A stretch of 64,000 bases of DNA from Pseudomonas sp. DG56-2 (lineage in GTDB: Bacteria; Pseudomonadota; Gammaproteobacteria; Pseudomonadales; Pseudomonadaceae). The stretch covers positions 618,501-682,500 of the forward strand of contig NZ_CP032311.1 of NCBI RefSeq assembly GCF_004803755.1, in the 5' to 3' direction. Below the pieces are notes generated by a model. The model was not told the DNA's origin and made no database searches. It worked only from the letters and a program-made list of their open reading frames with translations. The translations under genes and the position numbers were made by a program. Below are positions 54,927-61,625 of the stretch, piece by piece. Numbering within the stretch: the first letter of the stretch is position 1; each line of letters opens with the position of its first letter.

Positions 54927-55352
54927 ATGCTGGCTTCCTGGACATTCTGGGCGATTCTCTCCGCTGTTTTTGCGGCGTTGACGGCTATTTTTGCCAAGGT
55001 CGGCATCAGCGGCATCAATTCCGATTTCGCCACCCTGCTGCGCACCGTGGTGGTGTTGATCAGCCTGGCATTGATTCTCTACGCCACGGGCCAGTACCAG
55101 TCGCTGGGATCGATTTCCCCACGCAGCTACGCGTTTCTGGTGTTGTCGGGGTTAGCGACAGGCGCCTCGTGGATTTGTTATTTCCGAGCCTTGCAGTTGG
55201 GGCAGGCCTCGCATGTTGCCCCTGTGGATAAACTCAGCGTAGTGCTGGTCGCCGTGCTGGGCGTAACCTTGCTCGGTGAGAGGCTCGACCTGCGTCAATG
55301 GGCGGGTATCAGCTTGATTACTCTGGGCGTAGTGATGCTGGCATGGCGCTGA
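54927..55352 (+). CDS. Half-size EamA family membrane protein
   Basis: 141 residues holding one EamA domain of about five helices: WTFWAILSAVFAALTAIFAKVGISGINSDFATLLRTVVVL, then SGLATGASWICYFRALQLGQASHVAPVDKLSVVLVAVLG. Such single-domain DMT proteins probably work as homodimers. Nothing suggests that a second half was lost. A consensus DnaA box (55223-55231) overlaps its coding sequence. It overlaps the convergent PAP2 gene by 35 bp. Confidence 0.85.
   Translation: MLASWTFWAILSAVFAALTAIFAKVGISGINSDFATLLRTVVVLISLALILYATGQYQSLGSISPRSYAFLVLSGLATGASWICYFRALQLGQASHVAPVDKLSVVLVAVLGVTLLGERLDLRQWAGISLITLGVVMLAWR
55223..55231 (-). promoter_or_regulatory. Consensus DnaA box (outlying)
   Basis: TGTGGATAA inside the half-EamA gene, about 1.3 kb right of the core cluster. 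Confidence 0.6.
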
Positions 55353-56166
55353 CGCTGAGGGTCGGCAGTATTTTCGGCGGGCGCAAAGCGGGCGCTTGAA
55401 GCGCGAGCCTGCCGTAGAAAAACAGGGCCGTCAGCCATGAGCTGAGCCAAACGAAAATGCCTGCCCAGAAGGTGTGCGACATGTAGTGCCAGCCTTGCAA
55501 TACGCGGGTGGTGCCGTAGACGAAACCCACCAGCAGAATCGCCACCAGAAGTTTACGAGCCTGCTGCCAGCGGTAACGCAGGGCGACAAAGTACAGCGCC
55601 AGCAAGGTAAAGCCGCTGGAAGCATGTCCGCCCGGCCAGCATCGTCCCTCACCGGCCTTGCTGAACCAGGTGAAGTTTTCATACCACTCGGTACGCAACT
55701 GCGAACCGCCATACAACGTGGTTTCTACCGGACAGTACACGCTGGTATGGCTTTTGAGGTAATGGATCACTGTGGTGCTCAGCGCAAAGGCCACCACCAC
55801 ATAAAGAAAGTCCCGCCGATGCTTGGCGCTCAAGCGCAGCACAGGGGTGATGCGCAAGCTTTGCAGCGCGCGGCTGTTGGCTGCTCGAGGATATTTGGCC
55901 AGCAGTGGCCAGATAAATGACAACAGCGCACCGATAATGGCTGCTTCCCCGCTCCAGTTCGGCAGAATCCGCGGCCACTTGTGAGTAACTTTTTCAAACC
56001 ACTGATTATGCAGGAGCGGGAACTGACCCGTTGTCGGGTCCAGCAACAGGTTACTGATCAGGCGATCCAGCTGGGTCAGGTCAAACAGAACAAAAACCAT
56101 CCCGGCGAGTAACAACGGAACGCCCAGGTTTGTCAGGTAGAAGGCTTTTCGCGAGGGGGCGTGCAT
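55318..56166 (-). CDS. PAP2 family phosphatase (possible lipid A or lipid phosphatase)
   Basis: 282 residues from ATG 56166, 2 bp after the upstream stop; an ATG at 56202 inside the upstream gene is an alternative. About six helices. Motif PGGHASSGF is at 178-186 and RVLQGWHYMSH at 221-231, giving the two PAP2 histidines; the first motif is KSHTSVYCPVE near 138. PAP2 members of this length dephosphorylate lipid A or lipid pyrophosphates at the membrane. Its coupling with a histidine phosphatase suggests LPS remodelling. The 3' end overlaps the EamA gene by 35 bp. Confidence 0.85.
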   Translation of the reverse strand: MHAPSRKAFYLTNLGVPLLLAGMVFVLFDLTQLDRLISNLLLDPTTGQFPLLHNQWFEKVTHKWPRILPNWSGEAAIIGALLSFIWPLLAKYPRAANSRALQSLRITPVLRLSAKHRRDFLYVVVAFALSTTVIHYLKSHTSVYCPVETTLYGGSQLRTEWYENFTWFSKAGEGRCWPGGHASSGFTLLALYFVALRYRWQQARKLLVAILLVGFVYGTTRVLQGWHYMSHTFWAGIFVWLSSWLTALFFYGRLALQAPALRPPKILPTLSVSAMPASLRPE

Positions 56167-56168
56167 GG

Positions 56169-56843
56169 TTACGTCCGTGTGCTGTTCAGGAGTTTTTTCC
56201 ATTCACTGGCATTCATCTGGCCGAGGATTTTCGGTTTGCCGTTCGCGCTGACCGAGACGAACAGTGCACTGGCGTATTCGCTGGAGCGCAGGCCGCCAGG
56301 AACCTTCAGTTGGCGTTGCACGTGGTCGATGCAACCGCTATGGGTCACCAGCACCAGATTGTGATTTGGCGACTTGTGTGCCAACGCTGAGTCGGCGAAG
56401 TCCTGATCGCACGCTTTAACCCAGTCTTCACTGCCAATTGCCTTGCCGAAGATAAAGTGTGCGGTCTGTTGCGTTCTGATCTCTGGGCTACTGAGTACCT
56501 CGGCGTCGGCAAGCCCGAGTTGCTTTAGACCCGCGCCAACATCACTGGCTGCCTTGCTGCCGGCCACGGTAATGCCGCTCGGATCACCAAGGCAGGCATC
56601 GCTTGAGCGGTCACAGCGCTCGGCGTGTCGAATCAGCACGATCACCGCACCCTTGGACCATTCACGGTAAACACCGCTGCTGCGCATTTGATTGTCACTG
56701 CCTAAGTCCACAATAAGCGTTCTCGTTGATGCCCATGTGGTGAGGGTGGCCAGCGCGAGCATGATGCTCAGGCCGATGAACATCGTTTTGACAGTGAGTA
56801 AACGTCGTCGCTTGAATGATTTCTGCGCGGTGTCTGACAGCAT
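56169..56843 (-). CDS. Histidine phosphatase family protein, PmrG/Ais-like
   Basis: 224 residues from ATG 56843. Membrane anchor at about 21-40 and an outside domain with the phosphoglycerate-mutase motif RHAER (72-76, catalytic His73) and the second His168 in VTHSG. Ais/PmrG enzymes remove phosphate from core heptose of LPS; the layout (N-terminal anchor, RHAE, VTHSG) fits. It is the first gene of a two-gene operon with the PAP2 phosphatase. A ColR-like box lies about 110 bp upstream. Confidence 0.82.
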   Translation of the reverse strand: MLSDTAQKSFKRRRLLTVKTMFIGLSIMLALATLTTWASTRTLIVDLGSDNQMRSSGVYREWSKGAVIVLIRHAERCDRSSDACLGDPSGITVAGSKAASDVGAGLKQLGLADAEVLSSPEIRTQQTAHFIFGKAIGSEDWVKACDQDFADSALAHKSPNHNLVLVTHSGCIDHVQRQLKVPGGLRSSEYASALFVSVSANGKPKILGQMNASEWKKLLNSTRT

Positions 56844-56953
56844 GCGGCTACTCCGTAATGCGGAACTGAATGGGGTGATAGCCGGGGTAGGGTATGCACC
56901 ACTGATAGGGCCGCACTGTAGGCGGCAGCCCGTGGTGAGCAGGTGAAGTGGAT

Positions 56954-56969
56954 GTGAAAAAAATCTTGA
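56954..56969 (-). promoter_or_regulatory. ColR-like box upstream of the phosphatase operon
   Basis: On the minus strand the 16 bases from 56969 down to 56954 fit the consensus YYNASNNYTTTTTSAC, as I recall it for P. putida ColR, at every position. ColRS controls lipid A and membrane-remodelling genes in P. putida, so the site suits the neighbouring phosphatases. Not checked against a motif database. Confidence 0.5.
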
Positions 56970-57030
56970 AGTGATGAACGTTATCAAGGGGTTTGTCGAA
57001 GTGCCCAAAGGGGGGGCAAGTTGCCGGCTT

Positions 57031-57064
57031 GTAACTGAATATATGTAACTAGATATATGTAACT
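57031..57064 (+). repeat. Three GTAACT iterons with 14-bp period
   Basis: GTAACT starts at 57031, 57045 and 57059, exactly 14 bp apart, each separated by RRATATAT-type AT-rich bases. A fourth relaxed copy (GTTACTC) is at 57089. It lies in the 332-bp gap (56844-57175) between the phosphatase operon and the siderophore receptor; apart from this and the ColR-like box I see nothing else in the gap. Confidence 0.75.
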
Positions 57065-57175
57065 TGGCGGTAATTAGAAATATCCTGTTACTCGGAGTAA
57101 ATAACGTAAATTTGCTTCATTTGATAATTGCTCGTAAATAGCATTGCGCATCATTTTCTGATGCTGGCAATCCTA

Positions 57176-59353
57176 ATGGCACATAAAGCGGAAACAACAC
57201 GTCGTTCTGATACAGGTCATCTTTACACTGCACTAGGTTTGGCAGTGGCTTCCTGGTCTTCTGTCAGCTTGGCTGAAACTTCTAACAACGCGAGCAACTC
57301 TGCAGCGGTGGAGTTGGAAGCCACTGATATCACCAGTACGCATCATGAAACTTTTAAAGTCGATGAAATGTCATCGCCGAAGTTCACCGCGCCACTTCGA
57401 GAAACACCCAAGTCAATCACCATTATTAATGAGGCCTTGATCAAAGAGCGTGCTGCAACGTCGCTGACAGATGTATTGCGCACTACGCCCGGCATCACCT
57501 TGGGTGCGGGTGAAGGCGGTACGCCACTTGGGGATCGCCCGTTTATCCGTGGTTTTGAAGCCAGTACCGATATTCAGATTGATGGCGTGCGCGACCTGGG
57601 GCGAATGTCCCATGAAGCGTTTAACGTCGATTCTGTAGAAATCGTCAAAGGGCCAGGCTCAGCCTATAGCGGTCGGGGCTCAACCGGTGGCTCGATCAAC
57701 CTGGTAAGCAAGACGGCCAAGGCTGAAGATTTTGTCGCCGGCAGCATTACTATGGGTACCGACCAACTGTGGCGCAACACGGTTGATATCAACCAGTACC
57801 TGCCTGAGCAGGACCTGGCTCTGCGTCTTAATGCAATGAAGCACGAAGCCGATACACCGGGTCGTGATGACGTTGAAGTAAAGCGCTGGGGCATCGCTCC
57901 AACCATCACTTGGGGTTTGCAAGGTCCTACTCGCGTCACTGCCAGTTACTATCATCTTGAAACCGATGACATTCCCGATCAGGGCCATCCTATTTCGTTG
58001 ATCACTAACAAACCGGTTAAGGTTGATCGCGACAACTTCTACGGTTTGGTCGATCGTGATTTCCGAAAAACGTCTGCTGATTTGGCGACGTTAATTGTCG
58101 AGCACGACGTTAGTGAGCAACTGACGGTACGAAACACCTTGCGGGGTGGTCGTAGCATGCAGAACTATGTGATGAGCCGTCCGGTTTTTGCCAACGTCGG
58201 GCAAGAAGAAAGCGGACTGGTGGGGCGTGGCTTCCGCCCGCGAAACGTGGTCAATACGTCACTGATCAACCAGACGGATCTGTTTGGCACTTTCCAAACG
58301 GGCGATATCAAGCACACCTATGCCACGGGCTTGGAACTCAGTCGCGAAACCATCACTGACAAAGACAAACACAAGGGAAATAACGGCATTCCCGCGGATC
58401 TGGAAAACCCCAACCCCCATGATGGCGGCTGGACACTGTTGCCAGGCACCGGCGAGGTCACCAGCAAGAACCAGACTGAGGTGAAGTCGCTGTATGTCTT
58501 CGACACCTTGGGGCTGCACGAGCAGTGGGACCTGAACCTGGGCCTGCGCTATGACGACTATGAAGTAAAAAATCGGGTTGCTGGTGGTGCCGAGTCGTCC
58601 AGTGAGCTTTGGAACTATCAAGTTGGCGTGGTGTTCAAGCCGCTGCCTAACGGCAGCATCTACCTGTCTTACGGCACGTCGTCCAATCCATCGGGTGAAA
58701 ACACCCAGTCTGGCGGTGCTGATGGCGCGGGTGCCGGTAACCTGAACGGTAACAAGGCCAATCTGGACCCGGAAAAAGCTCGCAGTGTAGAACTGGGTAC
58801 CAAGTGGGATGTGTTCAACGAACAGCTGTCCTTGACCGCAGCAGTGTTCCGCACCGAAAAAACCAACGCTCGCATCACGGACCCAATCACTGGCTTCGTG
58901 ACGCTTGATGGCGACCAGAAGGTAACGGGTATCGAGCTTGGTGCAACTGGGCGAATTACCGATGCCTGGGCTGTCTGGGCCGGGTATACCTACCTGGATG
59001 CCGAAGTGGTGAAGTCGGGCGGTGACGGTAGCAATGATGGCAACCAGTCCAAGTTCATCGCACCCAACAGCTTTAGCGTGTGGAGCTCCTACGACATCAC
59101 TGACCGGTGGACCGTCGGGGCCGGAGCCAACTACATGGATGAGCGCTACATGAACGATGCCAACACGGTCACCATCGATGACTACTGGCGCTACGATGCT
59201 ATGGTTGGCTACAAAGTGAACAAAAACCTCGACCTGCAGCTCAACGTCCTTAACCTGACCGACGAAACCATCTACGACGCGTCCCATGTCGGACTATTTG
59301 CCACTGTGGCACCCGGTCGGTCAGCGGAGATGACTGCAAACTTCAAGTTCTAA
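57176..59353 (+). CDS. TonB-dependent siderophore receptor (Fiu/BfrD-like)
   Basis: 725 residues from ATG 57176 (MAHKAETTRRSD). Signal sequence to about residue 34, no STN signalling domain, then a plug (TSLTDVLRTTPGITLGAGEGGTPLGDRPFIRGFEASTDIQIDGVRD, and VEIVKGPGSAYSGRGSTGGSINLVSK) and a 22-strand barrel ending MTANFKF with the terminal Phe for BAM recognition. The plug resembles catecholate receptors (Fiu, BfrD, PiuA). Not part of a sigma/anti-sigma system here. The upstream region carries the GTAACT iterons; no convincing Fur box was found. Confidence 0.88.
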   Translation: MAHKAETTRRSDTGHLYTALGLAVASWSSVSLAETSNNASNSAAVELEATDITSTHHETFKVDEMSSPKFTAPLRETPKSITIINEALIKERAATSLTDVLRTTPGITLGAGEGGTPLGDRPFIRGFEASTDIQIDGVRDLGRMSHEAFNVDSVEIVKGPGSAYSGRGSTGGSINLVSKTAKAEDFVAGSITMGTDQLWRNTVDINQYLPEQDLALRLNAMKHEADTPGRDDVEVKRWGIAPTITWGLQGPTRVTASYYHLETDDIPDQGHPISLITNKPVKVDRDNFYGLVDRDFRKTSADLATLIVEHDVSEQLTVRNTLRGGRSMQNYVMSRPVFANVGQEESGLVGRGFRPRNVVNTSLINQTDLFGTFQTGDIKHTYATGLELSRETITDKDKHKGNNGIPADLENPNPHDGGWTLLPGTGEVTSKNQTEVKSLYVFDTLGLHEQWDLNLGLRYDDYEVKNRVAGGAESSSELWNYQVGVVFKPLPNGSIYLSYGTSSNPSGENTQSGGADGAGAGNLNGNKANLDPEKARSVELGTKWDVFNEQLSLTAAVFRTEKTNARITDPITGFVTLDGDQKVTGIELGATGRITDAWAVWAGYTYLDAEVVKSGGDGSNDGNQSKFIAPNSFSVWSSYDITDRWTVGAGANYMDERYMNDANTVTIDDYWRYDAMVGYKVNKNLDLQLNVLNLTDETIYDASHVGLFATVAPGRSAEMTANFKF

Positions 59354-59372
59354 TTACTCCCGCCCTGAATGA

Positions 59373-59421
59373 CTCGACAGTGATGGTTCAGGCCATGGCT
59401 GTCGAGACTGCGAATTTTTTT
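59373..59421 (+). terminator. Rho-independent terminator after the siderophore receptor
   Basis: CTCGACAG (59373-59380) pairs with CTGTCGAG (59399-59406), with an inner ATGG/CCAT stem, and is followed within 9 bases by a run of seven T (59415-59421). Confidence 0.75.
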
Positions 59422-59492
59422 CTGCATGATCGCCCTGCTTTTTTGAATCTGCCTACTCTGTAAACTGCAGGTGACGTATTCAGGAGCTGGCA

Positions 59493-60062
59493 ATGACCCC
59501 CATTCTCGAACTGGAAAGCGCGCGACTCGTGCTGCGCCAATGGCAGGACGATGACCTCGCCGAGTTCGCCGCCATGTGTGCCGACCCTCAGGTGATGCGC
59601 TATTTTCCTGCCCCGCTGACGCGCGTGGAAAGCGCGGCGCTGATTGGGCGTATTCGTGGGCATTTCAATGAGTACGGCTTCGGCTTGTGGGCGTTGGAGC
59701 GCAAGGACTCGGGGGCCTTCATCGGCATGACCGGCCTGCTCAATGTCAGTTTCGATGCTCACTTCACCCCAGCGGTGGAAATCGGCTGGCGTCTGGCCCG
59801 GCGCCATTGGGGGTTGGGATTTGCCAGTGAGGCAGCCTGGACCAGCTTGCGCTGTGCATTTGCCCAGTTGGATTTGCAGCAAGTGGTGTCGTTCACCACC
59901 GAAAGCAATTTGCCGTCACAGAAGGTCATGCAGGCGATCGGCATGCAACACGACATTGATGGCCATTTCCTTCACCCCAAGCTTCCCGAGTTTCATCCAC
60001 TGCGCCCCCATGTGCTGTACCGCATCAGTCGTGCCCAGTGGCAACAGACCCTGCGCGGCTGA
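59493..60062 (+). CDS. GNAT family N-acetyltransferase (RimJ/RimL-like)
   Basis: 189 residues. ESARLVLRQWQDDDLAEFAAMCADPQVMRYFPAPLT is the typical RimJ-like start, then EIGWRLARRHWGLGFASEAAW holds the acetyl-CoA pyrophosphate motif (R/Q-x-x-G-x-G/A, here RHWGLGFA), followed by LQQVVSFTTESNLPSQKVMQAIGM. Probably N-acetylates a protein or a small metabolite; substrate unknown. It has its own start after the receptor terminator. Confidence 0.9.
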   Translation: MTPILELESARLVLRQWQDDDLAEFAAMCADPQVMRYFPAPLTRVESAALIGRIRGHFNEYGFGLWALERKDSGAFIGMTGLLNVSFDAHFTPAVEIGWRLARRHWGLGFASEAAWTSLRCAFAQLDLQQVVSFTTESNLPSQKVMQAIGMQHDIDGHFLHPKLPEFHPLRPHVLYRISRAQWQQTLRG

Positions 60063-60139
60063 ATTGCACAACATACGGGGCGGCTATGACAAACCCTGTA
60101 TCATTTGTCGCAGTTGCGCATCGCTTTGGAGAATCTTGA

Positions 60140-61009
60140 ATGAGCCACGTGTTGGACGATCTGGTCGACCTGTTGAGTCTGGAAGCTATCGAGGAAAACC
60201 TGTTCCGCGGACGGAGCCAGGACTTGGGCTTTCGTCAGTTGTACGGTGGCCAGGTACTGGGTCAGTCGTTGTCGGCGGCCAGTCAGACGGTCGAAGAAGC
60301 ACGCCATGTGCACTCGTTGCACGGCTATTTCCTGCGTCCTGGAGATGCGGCGATGCCGGTGGTCTACTCGGTAGATCGCGTGCGTGATGGCGGCAGCTTC
60401 AGTACTCGGCGGGTGACGGCTATTCAGAAAGGTCAGCCGATTTTCACCTGCAGCGCTTCCTTCCAGTATGACGAAGAAGGCTTTGAGCATCAGACACCGA
60501 TGCCGACCGTGGTTGGCCCGGAGAATCTGCCCTCGGAGGTGGAGTTGTTCAAGCGCATGGCCGATCGCCTGCCTGAGTCGATTCGCGACAAGATGCTCTG
60601 CGCCAAACCCATCGAGATGCGTCCGGTTACTGAAGAAGATCCGTTCGATCCCAAGCCGGGTGATCCGGTCAAGTACATCTGGTTCCGTGCCGACGGCACC
60701 CTGCCGGATGTACCGGCGTTACACAAATACATGCTCGCCTATGCCTCGGACTTCGGTCTGTTGACGACGTCGTTGCTGCCTCATGGCAAATCGGTGTGGC
60801 AGAAAGATATGCAGATCGCCAGCCTCGATCATTCGTTGTGGTTTCACGGCAATCTCAGGGCTGACGAGTGGCTGCTGTATGCCATGGACAGTCCCTGGGC
60901 GGGCAATGCGCGTGGCTTTTCCCGGGGCAGCATCTTCAATCAGGCTGGGCAATTGGTTGCCTCGTCCTGCCAGGAAGGTTTGATTCGCCATCGCAAGGAC
61001 TGGGCATGA
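60140..61009 (+). CDS. tesB: Acyl-CoA thioesterase II
   Basis: 289 residues, double hot-dog fold. RLYGGQVLGQSL-type QLYGGQVLGQSLSAASQTV near residue 33 and SLHGYFLRPGD are the family start; the second half has SLDHSLWFHGNLRADEWLLY (conserved Asp), ARGFSRGSIFNQAGQLVASSCQEGLIR (Ser and Gln of the TesB site). Hydrolyses medium and long acyl-CoAs. The HAD gene overlaps its stop by 4 bp (ATGA). Confidence 0.96.
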   Translation: MSHVLDDLVDLLSLEAIEENLFRGRSQDLGFRQLYGGQVLGQSLSAASQTVEEARHVHSLHGYFLRPGDAAMPVVYSVDRVRDGGSFSTRRVTAIQKGQPIFTCSASFQYDEEGFEHQTPMPTVVGPENLPSEVELFKRMADRLPESIRDKMLCAKPIEMRPVTEEDPFDPKPGDPVKYIWFRADGTLPDVPALHKYMLAYASDFGLLTTSLLPHGKSVWQKDMQIASLDHSLWFHGNLRADEWLLYAMDSPWAGNARGFSRGSIFNQAGQLVASSCQEGLIRHRKDWA

Positions 61010-61602
61010 GCCTGACAGCTATCCGCCATTGGGTCTTCGACATGGACGGCACCTTGACCGTTGCCGTGCATGACTTCGCCGCGATTCGCGAAGCCCTGGA
61101 GATTCCGCCGAGCGACGACATTCTCACTCACCTGGCGGCGCTGCCTGCCGCCGAGGCCGCAGCCAAACACGCTTGGTTGCTCGAGCACGAGCGTGACCTG
61201 GCCATCGGTTCGCAGGCGGCAGTGGGTGCCGTGGAGCTGGTGCGCGAGCTTGCCGGGCGCGGCTTCCAGTTGGGTATCCTTACCCGCAATGCGCGTGAAC
61301 TGGCCCATGTAACGCTGCAAGCCATTGGCCTGGCTGACTGCTTTGCCGAGCAGTATGTGCTTGGGCGTGACGAGGCGCCGCCCAAGCCACACCCAGGTGG
61401 CCTGCTGAAGCTGGCCGAGGCCTGGAATGTGGCGCCAAGCGAGATGGTCATGGTGGGCGACTACCGTTTCGATCTCGATTGCGGTCGGGCTGCGGGTTCG
61501 CGAACCATCCTGGTCAACCTGCCGGACAACCCCTGGCCGGAGTTGACCGACTGGCATGCGGCTGACTGCCGGGCGCTGCAGGCGTTGTTGCGTCAGGGCT
61601 GA
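61006..61602 (+). CDS. HAD family hydrolase (IA-type phosphatase)
   Basis: 198 residues from ATG 61006. Motif I is FDMDGTLT with Asp12 and Asp14, motif II in LGILTRNARELA, and motif III and IV in DEAPPKPHPGGLLKLAEAW and MVMVGDYRFDLDCGRAAG. It looks like phosphoglycolate-phosphatase-type enzymes, but the substrate is not fixed. Translation is coupled to tesB. Convergent with the receptor at 61.6 kb. Confidence 0.92.
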   Translation: MSLTAIRHWVFDMDGTLTVAVHDFAAIREALEIPPSDDILTHLAALPAAEAAAKHAWLLEHERDLAIGSQAAVGAVELVRELAGRGFQLGILTRNARELAHVTLQAIGLADCFAEQYVLGRDEAPPKPHPGGLLKLAEAWNVAPSEMVMVGDYRFDLDCGRAAGSRTILVNLPDNPWPELTDWHAADCRALQALLRQG

Positions 61603-61625
61603 GGCTCGGCACGGTTGCTGGGGCT

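Noticed and set aside
57122..57140. Possible Fur box GATAATTGC... before the siderophore receptor
   Set aside because: Only the first six bases agree with GATAATGATAATCATTATC; the second half does not.
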